From Bacillota bacterium (GTDB lineage Bacteria; Bacillota; Clostridia; Lachnospirales; Lachnospiraceae), in assembly GCA_023441965.1 (NCBI GenBank), contig JAEZNB010000058.1, positions 44,626 through 108,625 on the forward strand: 64,000 bases of DNA. The letters are read 5' to 3'. The first letter of the stretch is position 1, and the number at the start of each line of letters is the position of its first letter. Shown here one piece after another: positions 18,459-26,273 of the stretch. Position numbers and translations under genes: made by a program. The notes under the pieces are model-generated. The model was not told the DNA's origin. It made no database searches and saw only the letters and a list, made by a program, of their open reading frames with translations.

Positions 18459-19684
18459 TCCCGCTCCCTCCCCTCTGAAGCTCTTGTTTTATCTTTCAGC
18501 ATCTCAATACCGGCATAGGCCAGACCCAATAAGATATAGGTGATTTTATCGTAGAAGGAGTTTGTTGCTATGTCGCTTAATAAATGTAAGCTAATCATTA
18601 CAAAAAGAATGGCTTCCATCCCAAGCTTTATGATACTTCCCTTGATCCATGCCCATAGTTTCACTAATGTGATAAAAAACATCCCATAATACAAGAAAAA
18701 ACCCACCAATCCCAAATCAGCCAGGGTTTGAATATATCCATTATGGGCAGGCCTGTAATTACCATAAGCCTCATTGAACCAGGACCGATACTGATTTACA
18801 CCAACTCCAACCAGAGGGTGTTCCTGAAAAAGCTCCCATCCGAACACGATCATTTTATAACGGACATTCAGTGAATTACTTTCTTTCCCTTCAAAGCCAT
18901 AAAATTTCACGAGGGGCTCCAACCTGGAGAAAACATCAAAATATATCACCTGTTCTAAAAGAAACCCTATGATCCCTATGGCCAACAAAAGCTTGATGAA
19001 AACCATCAGCTTCGATTTACTTCTAAGACTGTATAAGAGAACTAAGGCCAAAATCCCAAAGAGAAATATGAATATGCTCCTTCTGGAGCCGGAGGCAATT
19101 ACAAAGAGAAGGGGCAACATACTGAAGAGGAGATATCTTTTTTGCCGCAAGGAAAGAGCATAATATATGGCTAAGATCGCAGTAAGTGCAGACAGATAAC
19201 CAAAGATATTTTCCTGATTAATGTCACCGCCCAGGCGGTCCCCATAGCGTAATGCGTTGATCAGCTTCTCCGCTCCGTAATGGACAAGAGAATATACACT
19301 CATCAGCATTCCGCCGATAAAAAAGCTCTTCATGCACATGGCGATATCCTCTTTGGTATTCACCGACAAAAAGACCAGGAGAAACAAAAGGTACAGTTGG
19401 AATATGGTCTTGACACTGGATACGGCTAAGCTCTGGTCATTTGCCCATAGGATTGACGATACCGATAGTAAGAATAGCAGGGCCACATTGATATATAAGG
19501 TGCTCTTTTTTATGCTTTTCATTTTTACTACATGAAAAACCGTAGCTATCGCAAATAGCAGGAAGATTCCTTCAGAAATCAGTACATATCTGGGATCATG
19601 AACAAAAACAAAAAGCGTCATAATGTAGAGACACAAGGCCAGGCTACTGATTCTTTGAAAAGATATTTTTTGATCCGGATTCAC
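18455..19684 (-). CDS. O-antigen polymerase/ligase family membrane protein (Wzy-like)
   Basis: 409 residues from the GTG at 19684, chosen because AAAGGAGG lies eight bases upstream; the ATG at 19711 is itself part of that ribosome binding region. About eleven membrane segments and one large loop containing HPLVGVGVNQYRSWF and RPAHNGYIQTLADLGLVGF, the conserved pattern of the Wzy_C/WaaL family. It probably polymerises undecaprenyl-linked repeat units at the outer face of the membrane. It overlaps the end of the double glycosyltransferase gene by 41 bases. Confidence 0.87.
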   Translation of the reverse strand: MNPDQKISFQRISSLALCLYIMTLFVFVHDPRYVLISEGIFLLFAIATVFHVVKMKSIKKSTLYINVALLFLLSVSSILWANDQSLAVSSVKTIFQLYLLFLLVFLSVNTKEDIAMCMKSFFIGGMLMSVYSLVHYGAEKLINALRYGDRLGGDINQENIFGYLSALTAILAIYYALSLRQKRYLLFSMLPLLFVIASGSRRSIFIFLFGILALVLLYSLRSKSKLMVFIKLLLAIGIIGFLLEQVIYFDVFSRLEPLVKFYGFEGKESNSLNVRYKMIVFGWELFQEHPLVGVGVNQYRSWFNEAYGNYRPAHNGYIQTLADLGLVGFFLYYGMFFITLVKLWAWIKGSIIKLGMEAILFVMISLHLLSDIATNSFYDKITYILLGLAYAGIEMLKDKTRASEGRERE

Positions 19685-22139
19685 AATCAGAACCTCCTTT
19701 CCATTTCTCAATCATTGGTAGGAAGCCGCTAGCAAAGACCCTGTCATCAAACTCCTCTGACCGTTTCAGGGATGCAGCTTTCAACTGCTCTAATCTGCCT
19801 TCCTCTTGTAACAGGCTGATGATTTCCTGTGCCATCACCTGTTCCTCCGGCTCGGTCACAGTAATATCGAGATTGATCCGGTCAGAAAGCTCCGGAACCA
19901 AGATCCCATAAAACTCCGCCACCCCTGCTCCCTTTCCTTCCGTCCTGTCCTTACACAGAATTTCCCTGGGGCCGGTCTTGCAATCCGTAGCGATCACCGG
20001 TACTCCGCAGGCCATCGCTTCCACCATGGAATTCGGAAACCCTTCATAGATGGAGGTACTGACATACACCTCACACTTTGCAACATACCGGAAGGGATTG
20101 ACCTGATAACCCAGGAACAGAATATCCTTCCCATAAGGTGACAACGCCGCCATGGCCTTGATCTCTGCTTCCATCTCCCCCCGAGCACCGATCATTATGA
20201 GTCCAGCCTCGGGTACTGCCTTTTTCACTGCGATAAAAATTTTAATCAAATGCCAATAGCCTTTATCCCTTTTAAAGGAACCTACTGTACATAGGGTTTT
20301 ATGCTCTTTTATGAAGGTATGAATTTCCGCCTCAATCGGATCCGATGCCTGCTCCCTGATTTCTTTGATGGGAAAGGGATTGCCTAAGACCAGGAGCTTG
20401 GATTCCTCTGCCTTGAAATCCCTCATAAAGTCTGCTTTCATCCGCTTGGTTTGAACCAGTAAGGCATCAACATTTTTAAGCATCCTCACATAGCGACTTC
20501 CGTTTTTCAGATAATCCCTATAGCCTCGGCACGCTATCACTCTCCGTGCTTTACCGATCGCATGGAAATTCACCGCATTGGCAGCGTATAAAAAGGAGAT
20601 TACCAGCTCTAAGTCATAGCGTTTCATGGCAAAGCTTACTTTGATGATCCTCAATATGCGGGTAAACCCTTTATGAAGCATGCCCTTACCGCTTTTACAA
20701 TGCAAAGGAAGCAGTGTTCCCTGATAAGGGTAGCTGATCTGCTCGTCATCAAACAAAAGAAGAAAAACCTCATGACCGGCCTCGGTGAAAAGCTTAGAGA
20801 GCAAGCTGATGACCCGCTCCGAGCCTCCGGCCTGTAAATTGGGAATTAAGAGCCCGATTCTTTTCTTGCTTTTTCTATTTCCTCTGCTCTTGTTTTTAGA
20901 TATATTCATCTTGCAGCTCTTGCGTGTTTTTCCCTTACAGCGCTTGTGTGCTTCTTCCTTGCAGTGCTTGTGTGCTTCTTCCTTGCAGTGCTTGTGTGCT
21001 TCTCCCTTGCAGTGCTTGTGTGCTTCTTCCTTGCAGTGCTTGTGTGCTTCTCCCTTGCAGCTCTTGTTTACTTCTCCTTTGCAGCTCTTTCTTTTACAGT
21101 TCATATGCTCTGTTAGAGCCTTCATTACGTTCTCGGCTTTGTATTTTTCTGCTTCCAGGAGGCAGCTCTTCTTCAGATCGATCACCATTTGCTCGTTTTG
21201 AACCAGGGTTCGCAGCTTAAGATAAAAATCCTCCTCGTTATCAAATTCATAGGTATAACCGGTTATTCCCTCTCGGATCACATCCGGGCTTGACTCCCAC
21301 CTGGAGGCTAATACGGGTACTCCACTGAAATAGGCATCCAGGATCGTACCCGGGAATCCTTCCGTATAATATTTGGTTGGAAAGAGCATCAGATAATAGT
21401 CCTTAATGATCTCCGGAGTTTTATTATAATCAAGGACACCTTGATAACGAACGAAAGGAGCGTATTGCTTTAACAGCCGATGAAAGCTTTCCTTATAGGT
21501 TTCTTCGATCGGGCCATAAAGATCCAGTTCCACGATCGTATGCCTTTCTTCCCGATTTATTCTGCTGATCACTCGAATGGCTGACTCAATTCCTTTTTTA
21601 TGATTGATTCTGGATAGGATACATAAGCGATAGGGTTTCTGATATTTCCTTTCATCAGGACAGAAGGAGCCCGACTGCCAGCTCTTAAAATTAGGCAATA
21701 AATAGGTATTAGACTGAATACCCCAATCAGACAGCTTATGTAATAAGGTTCCGGTCTGAGCATAGATATAATCTACCTTCTTCAGGGGCTTTACTAAGTA
21801 TGGATACTTTTTCAGCGTATCAGGTAACCAGGCTCCGATAATGATATAATGCAGCTTCTTTCCTAAAAGTCCGGATAAGAGAACAAATAGTGGTATAAGC
21901 AGCTTGACACCGTTTTTTGCAGGTAGGACTATGATATGCTCTGAGTGCAAAGCCATAGAAATGCAACGAAAGAAAAGGAACGGAGCCTTTCTTTTCCAAT
22001 GCGCCGTGTCAACCTTCATTACCTGATCCGGGCCATAGGCCTCCATTAAGAGCTTAGCAAGGCTTCGGGTCCTGATCGTCTGACCGCCTACCGCTTTATG
22101 ACCAATATTAAAATGACCGCAGATCCCTATTTTTTTCAT
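19644..22139 (-). CDS. double GT4 glycosyltransferase joined by a Cys/His/Lys-rich repeat linker
   Basis: 831 residues. Residues 1-345 form one GT-B family 4 glycosyltransferase (GHFNIGHKAVGGQTIRT at the start; LCILSRINHKKGIESAIRV; FPTKYYTEGFPGTILDAYF with the EGFPG motif). Residues 428-820 form a second one (GLLIPNLQAGGSERVISLL; TVGSFKRDKGYWHLI; YVSTSIYEGFPNSMVEAMA). Between them, about residues 350-425, lies a basic linker built on an eight-residue repeat of the form HKHCKEEA or HKHCKGEA. Each half is full length for a separate GT4 enzyme, so this is a fusion of two genes through a repeat tract. Start ATG with AGGGGATG just upstream. Acceptor and donor sugars are unknown. Confidence 0.88.
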   Translation of the reverse strand: MKKIGICGHFNIGHKAVGGQTIRTRSLAKLLMEAYGPDQVMKVDTAHWKRKAPFLFFRCISMALHSEHIIVLPAKNGVKLLIPLFVLLSGLLGKKLHYIIIGAWLPDTLKKYPYLVKPLKKVDYIYAQTGTLLHKLSDWGIQSNTYLLPNFKSWQSGSFCPDERKYQKPYRLCILSRINHKKGIESAIRVISRINREERHTIVELDLYGPIEETYKESFHRLLKQYAPFVRYQGVLDYNKTPEIIKDYYLMLFPTKYYTEGFPGTILDAYFSGVPVLASRWESSPDVIREGITGYTYEFDNEEDFYLKLRTLVQNEQMVIDLKKSCLLEAEKYKAENVMKALTEHMNCKRKSCKGEVNKSCKGEAHKHCKEEAHKHCKGEAHKHCKEEAHKHCKEEAHKRCKGKTRKSCKMNISKNKSRGNRKSKKRIGLLIPNLQAGGSERVISLLSKLFTEAGHEVFLLLFDDEQISYPYQGTLLPLHCKSGKGMLHKGFTRILRIIKVSFAMKRYDLELVISFLYAANAVNFHAIGKARRVIACRGYRDYLKNGSRYVRMLKNVDALLVQTKRMKADFMRDFKAEESKLLVLGNPFPIKEIREQASDPIEAEIHTFIKEHKTLCTVGSFKRDKGYWHLIKIFIAVKKAVPEAGLIMIGARGEMEAEIKAMAALSPYGKDILFLGYQVNPFRYVAKCEVYVSTSIYEGFPNSMVEAMACGVPVIATDCKTGPREILCKDRTEGKGAGVAEFYGILVPELSDRINLDITVTEPEEQVMAQEIISLLQEEGRLEQLKAASLKRSEEFDDRVFASGFLPMIEKWKGGSDCESGSKNIFSKNQ
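20911..21078 (-). repeat. seven 24-bp tandem repeats inside the double GT4 gene
   Basis: Seven consecutive 24-base units (20911, 20935, 20959, 20983, 21007, 21031, 21055), with an eighth degenerate unit to 21102. The central four are almost identical (TTGCAGTGCTTGTGTGCTTC plus TTCC or TCCC on the plus strand). The unit is eight codons, so gain or loss of copies keeps the reading frame. Each encodes one Cys, and most encode two His. Confidence 0.95.
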
Positions 22140-22168
22140 AGCATCCCCTACTCAGTTCTCCTGCTATT

Positions 22169-23500
22169 TTACACACCGGCACACCCATTGCTGATTTTGG
22201 TATCACTATTATTTACTCCTGCAGAAGAACCCGTAACGATTTCTTCTAAATAAGTAACCATGTCCGAGTATACCTTCTCCGCATCGAAGCACTCTTTAAA
22301 AAGCCTGCCTGCATTAATACTCATTGATTTTCTTAGGTCGGGATTTACCTTAAGCTTCAAAATATAAGCTGCCAGCTCTTCCCCTGTTCTATATACATAT
22401 CCGCAGCCATATTGCTCTGCCATCTTACCCATCTCTCCATCGATCCCAAGTAATACCGGCATTGAGGCCGAAAGGTATTCTGCAAATTTATTGGGTATAT
22501 TTATCGTAAAGTTCTTACTTTCACGATAGGGGGCCAACCCTACAGCCGCCATCCTTAGGAAGAGCCGTATCTGCTTTTCATTGATCCACCCGGTATATAT
22601 GATATTTTCCAGATGGCAGGACTGTTCCTTCAGCTTCGTTAGGTATTCCCCAGCTCCGCAGATCAGAAGCTTAATCCCTTTATCCTTTCGCAAGAGCTCT
22701 GCTGCCTGTATTAATGGTTCGTAATTGAACTGTCTTCCTATGGTTCCAAAAAAGCAAACGATAAAGTCATCAGGACTCGGGGAATATACTCCCCACTCTT
22801 TGAAATCAGCCTCTGAAGGATACACCCATATGCACTTGCCCTTAGCATCGATATTGCTTACATCTTCCGTATAGGCTTTATAACCCATATGGAACACCCG
22901 GTCATAGGAGGAAGCCTTCCTGCCGGCATAGGCCAAGCCCCATTCCAGAAAGCCGGAGGTGATTGAAGTAATGGCGCTTGCTTCAGCCAGCAGCTTCTTT
23001 AACCGTCTTCTGCAATACATCACATAAGGCTGTATAAGAAATCGGATTTTACGGGGAAGCATTTCCCTATAGATATCCGGCCAGAGGTCTCTGATATCGA
23101 CCACTGTTGGTATTTTATTCTTCCTTCCATACTTCACTGCTGCCTCCGCCAGCTCTATCGTCGGCATAGAGCATAAAATGAGATCCGGTTTTTTACCTTT
23201 CCTTGCTATGCTTCGGAATTTATGGGCAGTTATCATATGATGGAGGAGCCTGCAAAGGGAGATATTGCTCTGATATCCATTTGCTTTGATCAATATGATT
23301 TTATAGTTTTTAGCTATTGGCAGAAGGGTATCCTTATGATACCTTTGCAGCTTTCTGGCATGATAAAAGGTGGAGTTAAACCATGTAACCTTATGTCCTC
23401 GTTTTGCCAGCTCTGCCGCAAGCAGCCCCATCCTTCTTAACCGATCCCCTGTTTCTTCATTGGGAAGTGCCTCCCCTGCTTTCACCAACCATATCCGCAA
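22169..23500 (-). CDS. GT4 glycosyltransferase (WbuB-like)
   Basis: 443 residues starting at a TTG (23500) preceded by AAAGGATG. GT-B fold. The N-terminal MRIWLVKAGEALPNEETGDRLRRMG, with MGLLAAELAKRGHKVTWFNS, is characteristic of WbuB-like enzymes that add an amino sugar or uronic acid in O-antigen and capsule loci. Further features: PTVVDIRDLWPDIYREMLP, CFFGTIGRQFNYEPLIQAA, and PYRESKNFTINIPNKFAEYL with the C-terminal nucleotide-sugar site. Lies between the aldolase-dehydrogenase fusion and the double GT4 gene. Sugar specificity cannot be read from sequence. Confidence 0.85.
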   Translation of the reverse strand: MRIWLVKAGEALPNEETGDRLRRMGLLAAELAKRGHKVTWFNSTFYHARKLQRYHKDTLLPIAKNYKIILIKANGYQSNISLCRLLHHMITAHKFRSIARKGKKPDLILCSMPTIELAEAAVKYGRKNKIPTVVDIRDLWPDIYREMLPRKIRFLIQPYVMYCRRRLKKLLAEASAITSITSGFLEWGLAYAGRKASSYDRVFHMGYKAYTEDVSNIDAKGKCIWVYPSEADFKEWGVYSPSPDDFIVCFFGTIGRQFNYEPLIQAAELLRKDKGIKLLICGAGEYLTKLKEQSCHLENIIYTGWINEKQIRLFLRMAAVGLAPYRESKNFTINIPNKFAEYLSASMPVLLGIDGEMGKMAEQYGCGYVYRTGEELAAYILKLKVNPDLRKSMSINAGRLFKECFDAEKVYSDMVTYLEEIVTGSSAGVNNSDTKISNGCAGV

Positions 23501-23542
23501 ACTGCTTCATCCTTTCCGGCTCATCGGACATTGCCCCATTGA

Positions 23543-25441
23543 TCAGAGGCATCCTTTCAGAGCGCTGTCACTGATCCATTGATGGATGCTCAAAGCTGTT
23601 GCTGCTGCGATAGGAATACCGTTTTCCATGCTTTGTTTTCTACATCTCCATTTGTGATCACCGGGTAAACTGATCTCTGTGTCTTCCCTGCTTTCTGAAG
23701 TTCGGATGGTTTCCACATAATGCTCCATCCGCTCATAAAAGTCTTCTCCATATACCTGCAACGGGTCAATCGCAATAAAGCTCTGACCTACATTCATGCA
23801 TCCCTTCTCTTCACGGTAAAATTTCCCGACTTTATTCAGAAAGGCAGCCCCGGACAGGACTCCTGCTATGATATCTATACTCATGGCAAGACCATACCCC
23901 TTATAGCCCTCCAGCGGAAGCATAAAGCCCTTCAATGCTTCAATCGGATCGGTCGTCGGGTTTCCCTCCTCGTCAAGGGCCCAGCCGAGGGGTATCTTCT
24001 CCTGCTTTATTCTTGCTTCGTTTATTCTGGATTTCGCGACTTTACTGGTAGACATGTCAAAGAGTATCGGATCTGTCTTCCCGCAAGGAATTGCGATAGC
24101 CAAAGGATTCGTACCCAATAGCTTTTGCCTTCCTCCGCAGGCAGCCATAGCAGCCGGACTGTTACAGAGCGTAATCCCGATCAGTCCCTCTCTTGCGGCC
24201 AATAAGGGATAATAAAAAGCAGCCCCATAGGTGTTGCTGTTTCTGCTGAATACCGTATAAATTCCTGTCTGCTTACTCCGCCTGATCGCCAGCTTCATGC
24301 AATGGACCGCAGAAACATACCCAATGGCATGATCCGCATCTATTACAGAGAAAGCGATACCCTCCCGGAGGATCCTTAAGGTGGGTCCGGTGTTAAAGCT
24401 CCCGGTAAGCATTTTTTTCAGGTAAACAGGAAGTAAAGCTATGCCGTGGCTAGCTACCCCACAGGCCTCTGCTTCCACGAGACAGTCCGAGACAATTTCT
24501 GCCTGTTCCGGAGGCAGCTTATTCGCCCGCAGCAGCTCAAATGCTATGGTTTTTAGTTCCTGTACGGATATTCTTGTGCCCTCCTGCTGCCCCCTTTCCT
24601 GCTCTCTTGACCTGCCAGCTAAGGTTATTTTCTCAACCAGCTTCGCTATTTCAGCACAAACAATCCCCCGGTTATTCTCATAGAAATCGCTGTTCTGTGT
24701 TGTCATCATGGCTTCGTATTCTCTTATCCTTTGAACGCCTGTTTGAAATAAGTGCTCAATTTCCTCCGGCGCCTTGACCACTGCCGTATTACAGAAGCTT
24801 CTGGAGAGTATAACGATACCCGATCCCAATCTGTAATGCTCAGCTATGATATGTTCTGCGGGCAAATCTCCTTCTCCCAACCTGGCAATTCCCCCGAAAC
24901 CATAGGGAATCCCCTTCTCCTTGCACTTCTCGCATAACCGATCCACCGTTCCATCTGCCAAGGGTTCAAACATAAATTTCATCTGATAAGCGATATGGAG
25001 ATCATTTAATCCTATGTGGACCTCATCGATGCCCTTCAGGGACAGTATCCGGTCCAGCTTAATGACAGCTTCCTTCGTTTCCAGTAACAAGGAGGTCTTT
25101 GCCCTGCCTCCGATGCATTGAATGAAAAATTCTACTTCCTCTGCTGTTGTAAACATGGGCAACATCACGATATCAGGTCCTTGTCTTAGGACCTCGTTGA
25201 TTTCCCCGGCAGATTCCTTATGGATCGGGTTGACCCTTACCAGAAGCTCTGCCTTTGTTAATACCTCTTTTACTTTACCTATGTCCTCCACCTTATGTCT
25301 TGAGATGACTGTATTTCTGTTTTGCTGCCTCTTCTCTTTACCCAGGATTTCCAGGTCAATAAAGATCCGATCTACACCGGCTTGCTCTGCGATCTTGGCA
25401 ACCATTACATCATTTGTAATATACATTAGCTTTAATGACAT
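23543..25441 (-). CDS. fusion: HpcH/HpaI aldolase-like domain plus Ldh_2-family dehydrogenase
   Basis: 632 residues from the ATG at 25441; the in-frame TTG at 25462 has no ribosome binding site. Residues 1-255 are an HpcH/HpaI aldolase/citrate lyase-like barrel (AGVDRIFIDLEILGKEKRQ; LLLETKEAVIKLDRIL; DEVHIGLNDLHIAYQM). From about 280 an NAD(P)-dependent dehydrogenase of the malate/lactate/ureidoglycolate family (Ldh_2) follows: CGVASHGIALLPVYL, YGAAFYYPLLAAREGLIGI, LLGTNPLAIAIPCGK and LPLEGYKGYGLAMSID. These enzymes handle 2-keto and 2-hydroxy acids, so together they could make or break an aldol-type acid for the glycan, for example a pyruvate- or lactate-derived side group. That role is inference. 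Lies between the initiating transferase and a GT4 gene. Confidence 0.85.
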   Translation of the reverse strand: MSLKLMYITNDVMVAKIAEQAGVDRIFIDLEILGKEKRQQNRNTVISRHKVEDIGKVKEVLTKAELLVRVNPIHKESAGEINEVLRQGPDIVMLPMFTTAEEVEFFIQCIGGRAKTSLLLETKEAVIKLDRILSLKGIDEVHIGLNDLHIAYQMKFMFEPLADGTVDRLCEKCKEKGIPYGFGGIARLGEGDLPAEHIIAEHYRLGSGIVILSRSFCNTAVVKAPEEIEHLFQTGVQRIREYEAMMTTQNSDFYENNRGIVCAEIAKLVEKITLAGRSREQERGQQEGTRISVQELKTIAFELLRANKLPPEQAEIVSDCLVEAEACGVASHGIALLPVYLKKMLTGSFNTGPTLRILREGIAFSVIDADHAIGYVSAVHCMKLAIRRSKQTGIYTVFSRNSNTYGAAFYYPLLAAREGLIGITLCNSPAAMAACGGRQKLLGTNPLAIAIPCGKTDPILFDMSTSKVAKSRINEARIKQEKIPLGWALDEEGNPTTDPIEALKGFMLPLEGYKGYGLAMSIDIIAGVLSGAAFLNKVGKFYREEKGCMNVGQSFIAIDPLQVYGEDFYERMEHYVETIRTSESREDTEISLPGDHKWRCRKQSMENGIPIAAATALSIHQWISDSALKGCL

Positions 25442-25475
25442 AATCGGCACTTCCCCAGCCAAGAAATCAGATCAT

Positions 25476-26102
25476 CTAGCAGTCTCTATCCTTCTGTTTC
25501 TCATTGGTAACAATGGTATTTACATTATTCTTGTTGCACAACACAACATAAATTGTTTTCATCAGTATCATCAGGTCCAGAAAAAAGGATAGCTGCTTTA
25601 CATATGCCACATCCAGCTTAATCCTTTCATTCCAGCTTAATTGCTTTCTTCCGTTGATCTGTGCCAAGCCCGTCAAGCCCGGAAGGACTTCAAATCTCTT
25701 TTTCTGTTCTCCGGTATACTCCTTGTAAGGCCACGGATGCTCCACCAGGACAGGTCTTGGACCAATAAAGCTCATATCTCCCTTTAAAATATTCATCAGC
25801 TGTGGAAGTTCATCCAGGCTTGTTTTCCGTAACCATTTACCGACTCTGGTCACTCTTGGGTCTCCTTCAAAGGAATACATGCCGCTCCCAATCCTCTCGG
25901 CATTTACAACCATGGAGCGAAACTTATACATCTCAAAGACCACACCATGCTTGCCCAATCTGCTTTGTTTAAAGATTACCGGACCTCTGGTATCCAGCTT
26001 AATTAAAATTGCGATGGGCAGCATGATTGTGAAAAGAGTAATTAATAAAATGAAGGAGAAGAAGATATCCAGAATTCTTTTTACTTGAATATATGGTTTC
26101 AT
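25476..26102 (-). CDS. initiating sugar-phosphate transferase (undecaprenyl-phosphate)
   Basis: 208 residues, the short form of the bacterial sugar transferase family. One membrane hairpin at residues 10-35 (FFSFILLITLFTIMLPIAI), then the cytoplasmic catalytic part: GPVIFKQSRLGKHGVVF, MYKFRSMV, RKTSLDELPQLMNILKGDMS, FIGPRPVLVEH and PGLTGLAQINGR. It transfers a sugar phosphate from a UDP-sugar to undecaprenyl phosphate, starting repeat-unit assembly. First gene after the intergenic terminator at 26202-26250, so its expression may depend on read-through or on a promoter in that gap. Confidence 0.92.
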   Translation of the reverse strand: MKPYIQVKRILDIFFSFILLITLFTIMLPIAILIKLDTRGPVIFKQSRLGKHGVVFEMYKFRSMVVNAERIGSGMYSFEGDPRVTRVGKWLRKTSLDELPQLMNILKGDMSFIGPRPVLVEHPWPYKEYTGEQKKRFEVLPGLTGLAQINGRKQLSWNERIKLDVAYVKQLSFFLDLMILMKTIYVVLCNKNNVNTIVTNEKQKDRDC

Positions 26103-26201
26103 TGATGAACCATCTCACTACTATGTTTTTTGGTAACTCCTATCTTTAAACAATATATGCCGAAAGAACAGATACGGAACTTGTCCTTCCGGCAGCAAAA
26201 G

Positions 26202-26250
26202 CAAAACCCCCCGGACAATCGGTCTGATGCTGCAGCTGTCCGGCGGGTTT
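26202..26250 (-). terminator. intrinsic terminator inside the glycan locus
   Basis: Minus strand: CCCGCCGGACA and TGTCCGGGGGG arms around a loop of about 19 bases, followed by TTTT (26202-26205). It sits between the SpsE-SpsF fusion gene and the initiating transferase gene, so it splits the locus or acts as an attenuator. No other feature was seen in the 26103-26273 gap. Confidence 0.8.
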
Positions 26251-26273
26251 ATTGATGCTTGATAAGAATCATT

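Noticed and set aside
20911..21078. 24-bp repeats as a CRISPR array
   Set aside because: No spacers; the units are contiguous and in frame within a gene.
20785..21220. Plus-strand frames rich in Leu, Cys and Ser (for example SACVLLPC repeats)
   Set aside because: They are the opposite strand of the 24-bp repeat tract in the double GT4 gene and have no ribosome binding site or family match.
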